Source: Dermacentor variabilis
Lineage: Eukaryota > Arthropoda > Arachnida > Ixodida > Ixodidae
Assembly (NCBI RefSeq): GCF_050947875.1
Contig: NC_134568.1
Location: forward strand, 256,480,615-256,544,614
Length of the DNA stretch: 64,000 nt
Direction: 5' to 3'
Shown here: in pieces, positions 1 through 10,520 of the stretch
How positions within the stretch are numbered: the first letter of the stretch is position 1
How the letters are laid out: the number at the start of each line of letters is the position of its first letter
The notes under the pieces: generated by a model
What the model was told of the DNA's origin: nothing
What the model saw: only the letters and a program-made list of their open reading frames with translations
Database searches by the model: none
Position numbers and translations under genes: made by a program

Positions 1-811
1 TGCAAGGGCTGCCGCTGCTGCTGCCAAAAGAGAAATGCCTTGAATGTGCTCGCCAGTTTCTTCAAAAGTGTCAAGAAGATAAGGAAGGATTGTTGGACTC
101 CATTGTTACGAGAGACGAAACATAGGTGTTTCCTTTCACTCCTGAAATGAAACAAAAATCCAAACAGTGGGGTCACCCAGGGTCACCAGTCGCAAAGAAG
201 TTCAAACAAACTCCTTCTGCTGGCAAAGTCATGGCCAGTGTTCGTAATGGATACGTAATGGCCAGGGATCGTAAGGGGATACTGCTGATCAATTTCATGG
301 AATGTGGGACAATAATCAACTCAGACAGTTATTCTGCAACACTAAGAAAGCTCAGGCGAGCTATCCAGAACCGCCAGCGAGGACGACTGGCAGCCAATGT
401 AATGCTGCTTCATGACAATGCCCGACCTCATGTCTCCCGTCAAACCCAGGAACTTTTGACAAACTTTGGGTGGACTCTCATGCCCCACCCACCGTACAGT
501 CTATACCTCTCGTGCCTAGTGATTATCACTTGTTCCCCAAGTTGAAGGAACATTTGAGTGGCCAACACTTCGGGAACGACGAAGTCAAAGAAAAGCTGAA
601 ACGCTTCCTCAATGGGTTGGTGGCAGAGTTCTACGCCCTTCGGATACAGAAATTGAAGCACCGTCTGCAAAAATGCGTAGAAAAAGATGGTGATTATGTA
701 GAAAAATAGAGCAAAGTTTCATCTTTCCAATTATGTAAATTCCTATGAGAATAAACAATGTTGTCTATTTCTAAAATTGATGGGAACCTTATTTCTGGAT
801 CAACCCTTGTA
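1..811 (+). mobile_element. mariner-family transposon remnant, 5' end outside window
   Basis: Fragment of a DD34D mariner transposase. In the first frame the residues TRDET (first catalytic Asp) are followed by a TAG at 123-125 where mariners have Trp, then by a KQQSKQWGHPGSP-like stretch and HDNARPH (second Asp, about 412-432). A frameshift near 505-515 moves the rest to another frame, where PSDYHLFPKLKEHL supplies the third Asp and the protein ends with YVEK at 709. The sequence ACCCTTGTA at about 803-811 looks like the right terminal inverted repeat with its TA. The left end and DNA-binding domain are outside the window. It lies in an intron or upstream flank of the ZCCHC14-like gene and is inactive because of the stop and frameshift. 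Family assignment is from recognised motifs. Confidence 0.85.
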
Positions 812-1029
812 TCTTGTCCCCGTTCATTTGTGATATTCTTCTTTGAGTCGAGAATCTCGACCTCCAGTACGAGCTGAACTGCTGCATAGCATGCCAGTGT
901 TTTATGCATACATTGTTTGTACAACCCATTTTTTGTATGTCGTCGGGGCATCTGAGCAGCAAATGGAACAAAGGATTAGTATAAAGCTTCTTATAATATT
1001 CCGACAAAATGGGGTAGAAGTTTATCACA

Positions 1030-1840
1030 TGTGTCAATAGCTTTGTGGAGAGGAAACCCTAAAGGAAAGAGCTGCCTGTAAGATGTTTCAGCATTTTTGA
1101 GATGCCTGTGAAGGCCAAAAGACAACGCAAGATGAAGATGCCCCTCCACCCTGTGAGAGGGTGCAAAACATCAATGATTATTCATATGCTTGCTCTAATG
1201 TTTTATGACCACAGAGTGACTGATTTATCAGCAGCACCTGGTTTGAGAAACTCATTCACTCACAAGATTCTGACAGAAAATTTGCGGGAAAAAAGGCTTG
1301 TGTCAGGGTGGTACCAAAAGCACACACTCCTGAGCAAAAGTTGTGGGAAAAAAATGTTGTGCGATTGGTAAACTTCAGACAAAAGTAATGATTTCTTGCA
1401 AAGAGCTATCACTGGCAATAAATCTTGGATTCAGATATCACCTAGAGCTGAAATCGCAAAGCGAGGAGTGGAAAAAAAAGATGAGCAAAGGTCAAAGAAA
1501 GCCTTGGGAAGAGAAGCAAAATCGGTGATGCTGATCATGTTTCTTTACAGCCATGGAATTGTGCACCATTAATTTGTAGCTGAAGGTCTATTTGCCAATG
1601 CGGCTTTCTTAGTGGAGGTTTTAGATTGTTAGAAATACTATTGTCTGCATGACATATCACCAAATTTGACAGAATGGGAGTGCTGGATTCTCCATCATGA
1701 CAATGCCCCTGCACACTGCATTGCTGGCGCGTGGGTTTTTGGCACGCAGTCCTATCACTGTACTCAAACAACCTCCCTACTTGTTGGATTTAGCACCCTG
1801 CAACTTTTTTCTGCAAACGCAAAGTGGTAATATGTAGGTG
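1030..1840 (+). mobile_element. second, more decayed mariner-type transposase remnant
   Basis: A different mariner lineage lies directly after the first. Translated pieces in shifting frames give ITGNKSWI (the ITGDESW block with the first catalytic Asp changed to Asn), then SVMLIMFLYSHGIVHH, and then WILHHDNAPAHC (second catalytic Asp, about 1683-1718), with PPYSPDLAP-like remains after it. At least three stops and two frame changes break the coding region. I could not define terminal repeats, so the boundaries are approximate. The divergence from the neighbour at 1-811 suggests two independent insertions rather than a duplication. No function is expected. Confidence 0.7.
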
Positions 1841-2187
1841 GAATTTTGGGGATGTTGCAAAAAATAAAGTATCATCACTAAAGTGCTTGGAAGGGTTCTT
1901 CTAGCAATGGAAGGAGAGGTGGAACCAGTGTGTTGTCTAATGGGGAGTAGTTTGAAGGTGACCACATTGTTGTATTTAAGCTTGTGAATTGACAATTCTA
2001 AAAATTTTACTGCACAAGCTTTTGGAACAGACCGTGTGTACAGATTAATCCCATTGTTATAACCAATAAATGTTATAACCGGGTTGCACAAGAAAAGCAG
2101 AAGAAACGAACATTGAAACATTTCAATTACACAAAAAAGTAGTCAAACCTACTTATTACTTCTTTTAATACTTGGTTTTAACAAGAC

Positions 2188-2430
2188 CTGCCGCAGTGGC
2201 TTAGTGGCTTTGGTGTTGTACTGCTAAACATGAGGTCGCAGGATTAAGTCCCGGCTGCCACGGCCGCATTTCGATGAGGGAGAAATGCAAAACCACCCTT
2301 GTCCTGTACATTGGGGGCACGTTAAAAATCTCCTGGTGGACAATATTAATGCGGAGTCCACCACTACTACGTGCCTCATAATCAAAGCGTGGTTTTGGCA
2401 CGTAAAACCCCAGAAATCAATTCAATTACA
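2188..2430 (+). repeat. tRNA-derived ixodid-tick SINE (Ruka-like), full-length diverged copy
   Basis: The head resembles tRNA: an A-box-like segment around TGGCTTAGTGG and a B-box-like segment GGTCGCAGGATTAAGTCCC. It is followed by the conserved body (GCATTTCGATG...), the phrase CGTGCCTCATAATCAAAGCG and a tail GGCACGTAAAACCCC. The same body recurs at 12298, 16317, 32840 and (reversed) 49112. This is the strongest sequence evidence that the host is a hard tick. It is probably transcribed by RNA polymerase III when intact; this copy has several mismatches to the copy at 32840. The family name is given from memory of SINEs described in ixodid ticks. Confidence 0.8.
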
Positions 2431-3640
2431 TGTAACAGTTAAACTTTTGTGTGCATTCTATCATAAAATAAACTACTAACAATGCTCCCATGCCACATTA
2501 TTGGCTATAACAATTAAATTTGGCTTCTGAGTGTCTGTGCCCAAAGGAAAATCAACCCAGAACCTTAGGGGAAAAGAAAGATGAGCCATTCCACCTGCCT
2601 GTGTGCTGGCATGCGTGACTTTAAGAGGGGCGGGAAGGAAACAAGGCAGAGGCATGTGAGGGTTGGGATCTTAGTGATGCGGCAAAGGCGTGCTGTGCAA
2701 GAGTTCTGCATGGTTCAAAGGCGGGTGTGGCCAAGGTGGGAGGCATGCAGGCGAGTGCAGTGGCTCTTTTTTTTTTCCTCAGTCGTGTTGCATTCTTTTA
2801 ATGCGATAGTGTTAAGGGCCCTGTGTTGTAGAAAATCTGGTGTTGCCGCCGGCGTCTCTGGCCAAGAAAATCATCTCAAATCATGCGTGCCAATTCAAGC
2901 AGGCCTTCCGCGTGGTGTATGGACGTTACTGTACTAATTGAATTTCTCAAAGTAAGGTGCATCAGAAAATTCGTAAAGTACGACTTACGCACAACCTAAC
3001 GACATGATAGCGTCGGATTGTAATTTGAATATACGAGAAAACAATTCTGTTGCATAGAAACTCAAACACAAACCCCTTTTAATGCGATAGCGTTTTCCAG
3101 CAGCCGTTTGAGGTCTGTCTTAGTAGAAGTAGTGCTGCCTGCTCGGTTCCTTGCAACACCATAAAAAAAACCCACAAAGCTCGCCTTTGTGCACAGCGTT
3201 CACCGCCAGCGTTTCCAGGAAAACATTAGTTACCTAAGCTGCAGTTGCCGGGAAGCGTGTGAAACAGTAAGGGATCTTTTTTTGCTTTTGCATTTCTCTT
3301 GTAAAGGTGAAGCTTAAGTGTCCTTCGAAATTTGTTCTTTTGACCTATGCACCCATTTGTCAAATTTAATTGTTATAGCCAATAACGCAGCCTGGAAACA
3401 TTGTAGTAAGCAATCGGGGTAGCTGTATGGGCTTGTTGGTATGGCATAGTCTATTTTGTTGCTGCACAAGCCGAACGACAGGCACAACAGAAAGGCACAT
3501 TTGACAACCACAGCACTAGTCAATAGAGAGTCAGTAGCGCTGTGTGGGTGTCAAACATGCCTTTGTTGTCCCTGTCGTTCAGCTTGTGCTAAAATAAAAT
3601 AGATTTAGCAAGTAGTTTTTTACCATAGAACACGCACAAA

Positions 3641-3718
3641 TGTTGACGGTGCATCAGCTTCTCATTGTTATATCTGATATATTGTTAAAACCGGTATTGT
3701 TATAAGTAGGTACAACTG
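3641..3718 (-). repeat. pogo/Tigger-type terminal inverted repeat fragment
   Basis: Read on the minus strand this begins CAGTTGTACCTACTTATAAC and continues almost exactly like the + strand sequence starting at 33726 (CAGTCGAACCCACTTTTAAC). Both ends abut a TA dinucleotide (3719-3720 and 33724-33725), as expected for Tc1/mariner/pogo insertion. Related fragments with alternating TTATAACAATG phrases occur at about 2470-2510 and 2040-2085. This suggests a broken non-autonomous element spanning roughly 2040-3718, but I cannot delimit it. No coding capacity was recognised. Confidence 0.5.
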
Positions 3719-3800
3719 TATGTGCAAAAGGCAGCTGTTTTGAGATCAACAGTGGTCAACATGAGGTCTTGCATGCTTTGTCTATGACCTGCTTATGCAG

Positions 3801-4058
3801 CTGGGTTGCAAGCCTTCCACCAAGCTACCTGGAGAATGAATTGGTGGGCCCCTTTTTTGAGCCAACACCATGTGGAAAACCTGGCTTTGCACCCTCGGCT
3901 GCTGTGGTGCCAGAGACGACCTTGCCCTTGGCGCCTGATGATCCTCGTGTGGGGCTGCTGGCCTTCTATGGAGGTGGTGCAGATGCCCCGATAGCCTCAG
4001 CACCGCCTCTTCTGGCCCCAACCGTTGGATCCATGATGCCACCTATGGTGGGTCCCAG
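3801..4058 (+). CDS. ZCCHC14-like gene, internal exon 1 of 6 seen (PX-like domain tail)
   Basis: The exon is bounded by a 3' splice site (CTTATGCAG, ending 3800) and a strong donor (CCCAG/GTAAGG at 4059). It starts with the third base of a codon and ends after two bases. The translation WVASLPPSYLENELVGPFFE resembles the C-terminal helices of PX domains, which end in LP-x-hydrophobic-x-FF patterns. A Pro/Ala-rich linker follows. The ending phase (AG plus one base) fits the 16848 exon exactly, giving Ser. ZCCHC14 and ZCCHC2 proteins carry a PX-like region before the SAM or zinc-knuckle parts, so the order is as expected. Upstream exons must lie before base 1. An exon is quite sure; the PX reading is an inference from a short segment. 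Confidence 0.72.
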
Positions 4059-4275
4059 GTAAGGTTGTCTGGTACCAGTCATGTCAAATTTATTACTTGT
4101 TTTTGTAGCATGTTTCTCTGTCATTCCTAGTGCAGATCAGTACATTTTACAATAGTCAGTGAGGCCAGAGTGAAGAGAAAGGTAGCAGGATGTGAAGTCG
4201 ACGGGCAGAGGTAGCACATCAGGTTGATCTTGCCCCCCTTTTTAATTTTGTAAATCTGGATGAATTTATGAAGTA

Positions 4276-4640
4276 CAGTAGAACCTTCTTCATATGTTTT
4301 GGAAAAAACGTACTTACCAGAAAAACATGCAATATGAAGTCACCAAAAAAAGGATGATTTGGCAGACTCATATGTAGTTTACATTTATAGAATGCGAAGC
4401 GTTGCGTGAATCGTCAGAGTGAGATGCCGACGTGGACCGATCTGGTGGGGCTCAAGCAGCCTGAGCCGTGCATTGTTATTTTTACGCCTTTGGCAAGCTT
4501 ATGTTTACGCTTCTCGAATATGGGCTGGGTCAGCGGCTTCTTTGGGTGGGGCATTTTGGCGAGAATTTTTTCGATACGAGATGCTGACTTGCGTCAAGCT
4601 GGTGGGACCCCAGAGCATTTTGTTGTTTTCTGTTGCGTTG
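4276..4640 (+). repeat. TIR-element fragment (CAGTAGAACC family), left end
   Basis: It starts CAGTAGAACCTTCTTCATATG after a TA (4274-4275). It continues with AAAAACGTAC phrases and a GTCGCGTGGATCG-like block, here GTTGCGTGAATCG, shared with the copy at 26381. The similarity fades near 4640. The short termini starting CAGT and the flanking TA resemble pogo/Tigger-derived non-autonomous elements. No coding sequence was seen. Confidence 0.5.
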
Positions 4641-5574
4641 TGTTTTAAAGAGCCCCTCACCAGGCCACATAACAAATTTTGGTTATGCGCTGGAAGTTGT
4701 TACATGCCCTGAAGGAAGTATGCTACCGCAATAATTTTTGAAATTGGTTCATTAATAGCCAAGATAAAAATTTCAGTGCCCCAAAGTCATGATTTCAGGA
4801 GGCAAGCATCACCGCTAACATACTTTCTCCACTTGCGCCCATCTAGCTTCTGCAAGCGAAATTCCTTCCCTACGTTCTACAATACCAGAGCTGGAGGATC
4901 ACGGGATGCATACGGCCTGCATCCCACCATCTCTTTTTTCCCCCCCCTCTTTTGCTGTGCAGCCAACTTTTGCTGACGGTCTCGCCTGCGAGTTGTTTTG
5001 CTTGTCTCATTTTGCACAGTGCATGATCTTGAGAGCTGTGCACGAGATCACCTTAAAAGCGGTATATGTCAGTGCTACAGAAACACTGAGGCAGGTGAAA
5101 GCAGATCACAGAGCATGATCGCGCGCTGGAACACAATAGAAAATGAGTTTCGTTCTCTATGCGACTGCACGACATGGGAACAAGCAGACGAAATGGAAGT
5201 ACCCTATTTACCCGAATGTAACGCGAGTTCTTTTACCAAAAATAGAAGTGAAAAGTCACCCCCCATGTTACATTCGAATACAAGGTATAAAAATGCTAAG
5301 AAAGGCACCAAGTACTCATTATTAAGCTAGCTTAATGTGCCGCATTTGCATGCGTGTCGATTGACCTGCTCCTTCAAAGTCTCACGCTCCAAATTCAGCG
5401 GTCAACCAATACGCAAACCACGGCCAGGGCGAGTCACGAATGCGGTGCAAACACGAAAAAGGCAGAGCAAACGACACCAACGAGAGCGCGCCAGCGATGT
5501 GTCACCTTAGAGGGACCAAACGCGCAGGTGAGTGTCGAACAATTGGCGCACGAAATGGACGCGCCTTTTTCTCA

Positions 5575-5700
5575 TCATCATCATCATCATCATCAGCCTG
5601 GTTACGCCCACTGCAGGGCAAAGGCCTCTCCCATACTTCTCCAACTACCCCAGTCATGTACTAATTGTGGCCATGTTGTCCCTGCAAACTTCTTATGTTT
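5575..5700 (-). mobile_element. LINE 3'-tail insertion with 12-bp target duplication
   Basis: The insert starts with an (ATC)n run and continues AGCCTGGTTACGCCCACTGC. Read on the minus strand it ends in a (GAT)n tail and resembles the 3' end of an RTE-like LINE. The same kind of tail, with GAT repeats, ends the LINE at 43.5-46.0 kb. It is flanked by the direct repeat GCCTTTTTCTCA at 5563-5574 and 5701-5712. It therefore post-dates the pogo element that hosts it, and is a 5'-truncated retrotransposition product. Confidence 0.8.
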
Positions 5701-5892
5701 GCCTTTTTCTCACCACTAGGTGATTCTAGTGACTTAGCGATCCGTTTGGGGCACTGGCGGAGCGTCTTGGGCACTTGTTTCCACGATAGTACCACGTGAC
5801 CTAAGCCACCGACTCCTCAGGTAGTGCATAGCCGCCTTGTTTGTTTCGACACGTTGGTCTGTTCCTGCCTGCTTAGTGCACCTACATCCAAA

Positions 5893-7140
5893 ATGGCGTG
5901 CTCTCGCACTTATACTGCGGGCTTCAAACGTAACGCTATTCTACTCGCCAAAAAAAGTTGGTAACTCAGCGGCTGCAAGAGGCCTGGACATCAACGAATC
6001 GACGATAAGGGGGTGGAGGAAGCATCGCCAGGAGTTGTTCAATTGCAACAGTCATAGAAAAGGTTCCCGTGGGCCAAAGAAAGGCTGCTTCCTGGATTTT
6101 GAGCGTCGTCTTGCAGTCCTTGTTGGTGAACAACGCTCCCAGCTTCTTGATGTGAGCATTGAAGTGCTTCAGTGCAAAGCACCTGAACTTGCACGAGACG
6201 TGGGTTTGGCGCCAAACCAATTCAAGGCATTGCGCCGTTGGATACAGAAGTTCATGCGAAGGGCCAGTTTTTTCCTTCGACGCACTACCTCGATTTGTCA
6301 GAAACTACCCGAGAACTTCGAGTCGAAACTTCTCGCGTTTCAGCGGTATGTCATTGATCTCCGCTGCTCTACCAACATGCCACTTGGACACATCGGGAAT
6401 GCGGACCAAACCCCCGTGTACCTGTACCTTGATATGCCAATGGTTAGGACAATGCGCAAGTCTGGTGAACATAAAGTTCAGATTAGAAACACTGGAAACG
6501 AAAAGAATCTGATAACAGTTATGCTTGCATGTTTGGCTGATGGTCGCAAGCTCCCTCCCTTCAGAATTTTTCGCCAGAAGACTATCTCGAAAGAAACATT
6601 TCCGAACAATGTTTTCGTACGCTGCCACGAAAAAGGCTGGATGGATTCGGAACTCGTCATAGATTGGATTTACAGCGTTTGGGACCGAAGGCTAGGTGCA
6701 TTGCTGCATCCAGAATCAATATTGGTGCTGGATTCTTTTCGAGGTCACCTCACACCCGGCGTGTGAAAGCTGCAGCGTGACCAAACGCATTTGGTTGTTA
6801 TACCGGGTGGAATGACGTCCATTCTTCAGCCCTTTGCTTGAACAAGCCGTTCAAGGATTGCTCGCGGCTGCTGTATTGGGACTGGATTGAATGTGGATCT
6901 ACCTCAACACCTGCAGGGATTCTGAAATGCCCGAGTGCATCTACTGTTGCCCAGTGGGTTTCAACTGCTTGGTACGGGCTGTCTCATGAAATAGTATACC
7001 GCGCATTTAAGAAATGTTCTATTACAAATGCCCTTGACGGAAGTGAGGACGATCTGCTGTGGGAAACAACTAGTGACAAAGAGGAGTCCAGCTGTGATGA
7101 CGACAGCGACGGCAACATTAGTGGCGAAGATGAAGATTAG
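5893..7140 (+). pseudogene. pogo/Tigger transposase pseudogene
   Basis: The likely original start is the ATG at 5893 (MACSRTYTAGFKR). A frameshift near 5950-5960 then leads into the long frame ending at 6766. A CENP-B/psq-type helix-turn-helix (NSAAARGLDINESTIRGWRK) is followed by a second DNA-binding region with RRWIQKFMRR. The DDE core follows: NADQTPV (first Asp) and LVLDSFRGH (second Asp). A TGA at 6764-6766 and then a small deletion in the LQP-F block near 6828-6842 remove the segment where the third catalytic Asp belongs. The reading resumes at 6838 (NKPFKDCSR) and ends in a very acidic tail (EEDED-like) at 7140. The copy cannot be catalytically active. Resemblance is closest to POGK/jerky-like pogo proteins, by recall. 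Confidence 0.85.
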
Positions 7141-7466
7141 GCATAGTTTGCAGGTACTTCAATAAAGCTGCTCTCGACTTTTCCTATAGTTTGTTTCCTG
7201 CATTACATTCGTGTTCTATAGTTTCGGTTTCTCGCGTTACATTTGCATTTTTGCGTCTTTGATCAGGGTCGCATTACAATTGGGGTCACGTTACATTCGG
7301 TTAAATACAGTACATCTCTCTTGCTACGGTACTTTCGGTTTGTAATTTTGATTTCTCTAAACTTTAATTCATCTATTGAACCAACAGATTAAACAAATAC
7401 TGATGTTGCCTTGCATAATTAATAATTCTTGAAGTCGCGTATCACTATGGGCAGTACAGCACCCGG

Positions 7467-7733
7467 GAGAAGAAGGGCAAATGGTGTTTGCTTTGAAATT
7501 AGGCCCTTTCTACAGTGCGTAGCGGTGTAATACTTTGCAGGCATGATCGTTAGCATGCATTGTAGGAGCTGTGCTTGTCAGCTCAAACTGGCCAGACCTG
7601 GTCAGGGGCCTTTGCCATTTTGAGCTGACAAGTGCAGTGTATACATTGCATGCTAACAAGCGTGCCTTCAAAGTATTACTACACCGCAATAAGAGCTTAA
7701 ATTTCAAACCAAATGCCGCTTGCCTTTCTCCTC
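7467..7733. repeat. foldback (long inverted repeat) element
   Basis: Two arms of about 125 bp are inverted copies: 7467-7592 (starting GAGAAGAAGGGCAAATGG) and 7612-7733 (ending CCGCTTGCCTTTCTCCTC). The centre CCAGACCTGGTCAGG is itself partly palindromic. Arm identity is high but not perfect, with several substitutions and small indels. The transcript of the host gene could form one long hairpin here. It is most likely a foldback MITE; no coding potential is seen. Confidence 0.75.
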
Positions 7734-8640
7734 ATAGGCGCCATGCTCCAAGATAGGGGGATTGCGTATGTCAGCAAATGCATCTACGTACATGTAGATG
7801 CTGTGACGTCACTCATAGTGACATGGGACTCTTTGAGAGTTATTCAAGGCAACATCTGTTATTTGTGTAATCTATTGCTCAACTGACGAATTAAAGTTTA
7901 AAGAAATAATGCAACACGCAAACCGAATGTGAGCGTGTTCTTGTTTTACTTTGCACTGCAGCAAGAGAGATGTACTTCCATTTTGTCTGCTTGTTCTCAC
8001 ATCATGCAGTCGCACGCGCTGAGAGCGAAACTACACATTAGAGAGTTCTAGATTAGCGGGACCCAACACTTCTGTCTTCCTAATCTAAAACTCTATTTTC
8101 TACCATGTTCTAGCACGCAATTGATCCACTTGTGTCTGCCTCAGTGTTCGTGTAGCACTGGCTTCTGCCGCTAGTCAGGTGTTCTTGTGCACAGCGCACA
8201 AAATCATGCGACTGTCAGCAGAAGTGCACCAATACCAAAAAGTAGGGGAAACAAAAAGGTGGAGCCCGTAACATATGCGTATGTATGTAGCTCCTGTATG
8301 GGAGAACACAGGCAAAGGATTTTGCTTGCGAAGGCTAGACGGGGCAAGTGGAGAGTGTGTCCTTATTGGCGTGGCGGTGACACTCGCCTCCTGAAATCAT
8401 GTGTTTGCGGCACTGAAATGTTTATACCTCGACTATTAATGAACCAATTTGAAAATTTTTTGCAGTAGAACACTTCCAAGAGGGTATGTAACAACTTCCA
8501 GCGGATAACTAAAATTTGCTATGTGGCCTGGTGAGTGGCCTTTTAAGATGGCTATGGGAAACTGAAGCAAAATCAAGCTGGTGGGCGACGCCAGAATACA
8601 ATGCCACCAGAGCGAAACATGATTTCGCTTCACACCACCT

Positions 8641-8970
8641 GCAGCAGGCAACGGCAATGTGTTTGGGTTATCGCTTATAAAAGCATGCAGTACACTTCCA
8701 GCTGCACTATGCTACTCATGCTGAGACAGATAGATGAAGATGTTTATCGCGATAGGGTTGGTGGCAGTAACTGTGAATGTGACGCACAATGGCCCGTGAG
8801 TAGATTTGCTGTCACCAGAAAAGGAAAGTGAGTATGTGCCGGCATTTTCACGTGTAGGCTGAGTACTGTGGGAAAGCTGCCATGGCGGCTGCCTACTATA
8901 CTCTCAATCCTGCATGCCGTGCGTCTTTTCTTGTTCACCTGAGATCTAGCACCTGGAAAATGTATCGCAG
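8641..8970 (+). repeat. copy of the ~330-bp unit also found at 26670 and 26995
   Basis: The unit contains CAGCAGGCAACGGC, then TATCGCTTATAAAAGC, a GATAGATGAAGATGTTTATC block, GAGTATGTGCCGGC, and GATCTAGCACCTGGAAAATG. The same ordered blocks occur twice in tandem at about 26670-26990 and 26995-27270. It is an internal part of the CAGTAGAACC TIR family; this copy is isolated and diverged. Confidence 0.6.
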
Positions 8971-10115
8971 TTTGATGGTGTACTGAATATTGATGGCTGA
9001 AAGATTGTTTTCTGGGAACGAGTTAAGTGGTAAAAAAGAAGTGCAACTGCATTGCTTCATTTTTGTGTTGTCGAGCGCGAAACTACACATTAACACGAAC
9101 ATTGGTGCCAGGAAATCATGTGAATATGGTTCTGCTATGGCTACAAAACCCCACTTTATTGTCCCACACACATATTGTCTGCTTTTAGAGATAAAGCTAA
9201 TTAAATCTTGTAAACCCTTCAAGTTCATGATAAGTTATTTGTCTGACAGATGTGTAATTTATTTGTAATTTATTTTGACATTGCTGTTAAGCTCTTTTCA
9301 CGCACTTTTTTTTTTTTTACTTTCAGCTTATTGGCAACCTTTCTGATAAACTGCTGCCTTTCTGAGCACAGAATATCAAGAAATCTAGTAACCTTGCAAG
9401 TCACACAGAACACTTGTTGCTGTACACACAAGTAGGCACAATGTCTGCCTGATATATATATTAACTTTTGCACAGCCCATACTTCTATTGTACTTTTAGT
9501 GAGTCACTAGAAATGTTTGTCAGCTTATCTGACGAGACCCTGGGTGGTTTGGCTTACTGCCTCAGTCTCTTCCTATTACAGAGAACAGCATAGCCGATGG
9601 CCACCAAAGTCATATATAGGTGGTGATTGCCACAAATCATTACAAGGCAAGGCATTTCAAATATAATCCACACAATAAAACTGCTGCTGTATCCATTTTG
9701 TCTCTTTTTATGTGTATTGAATCAAGACTGCAGTTTGAAAGCTTCTGAAGACAATCTTTTACAGAACACTATATAAATCTGACTTTATGTGTGCAGCAAA
9801 TGGAAGCTAAAAAAAACTCGGAATTCTGAATTTTTTTGTCAATAATAAAAAGCACCCTTGTCTTTGATGGCAAATAAACTTCTAAAATGCCTACTCTTAT
9901 CTATGCTGTATGTTCTATGTTAAATTAATTTGCTCTTAGGTAAGCTAAAGCAAAATGCACATTTGTACTAATGGTTTGTTTTTTGCACTACAACTGACAC
10001 ATTGAGCTGTAACCAACTTCCCCTGCCGTTGCACATGGTCTTTTCAGGAACCTATAGTTAACAGATAGTGACTGCCTCACAATTGTGCATAGTGTGTATA
10101 TACATAGTGTGTAAA

Positions 10116-10520
10116 CAGGGTGTCCTAGCTAACTTTAGCCAGAGTTTAAGAATATGTGAATGTCACGTAGCCGGACAGAACCAAGGTGATGTTGTTTTCC
10201 ATTTCTTGGAGATACTCAAGAGTTTTTTTTTTCATTCTGCCTAATTAGATACTCTTGATTAGTTAATCAACTTCTCAAATACTGTAGTTTGATGAGAAGT
10301 TTCAATGAGAAAATTGTAGAGTGACATGAAAAACTCCCAGTACAGCTTTCTAGTGCTCAATACGTGCAACATAAGTGTTTTTCTGAGCGTGAAAGAAGCC
10401 CACAAATGCACGCAAAATTGCTGCGTGACTGGCCGCTCGAGGCACTTTGCGTGTATTCACTGGCGTGTATTCACAGTGCCAGTTTTCCCTCCGATAAGTT
10501 TGTGTGAAACTATGATCTAA
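10116..10520 (+). repeat. TIR-type repeat fragment beginning CAGGGTGTCC
   Basis: The sequence CAGGGTGTCCTAGCTAACTT followed by TAGCCAGAG and a repeated GTGTATTCAC phrase is typical of the left end of a dispersed arthropod DNA transposon. I found no matching inverted right end, so the copy seems truncated. Assignment to a superfamily is not possible from the sequence alone. Confidence 0.4.

Larger units (their letters stand above)
5202..7310 (+). mobile_element. pogo/Tigger-superfamily DNA transposon, complete but dead
   Basis: Terminal inverted repeats frame the element. The left end reads CCCTATTTACCCGAATGTAA and the right end, reverse-complemented, CTGTATTTAACCGAATGTAA. Both are flanked by TA (5200-5201 and 7311-7312), the usual pogo/Tc1/mariner target duplication. 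Length is about 2.1 kb including a 126-bp LINE tail inserted at 5575. The interior encodes one transposase relic on the + strand (5893-7140). It sits in an intron of the ZCCHC14-like gene in sense orientation. Confidence 0.85.

Noticed and set aside
126..545. Intact-looking 139-residue open frame
   Set aside because: It is a piece of the broken mariner transposase; it starts right after an in-frame TAG and ends after a frameshift.
5576..5595. Poly-His tract in an open frame
   Set aside because: It is the (ATC)n tail of a LINE insertion read in one frame.
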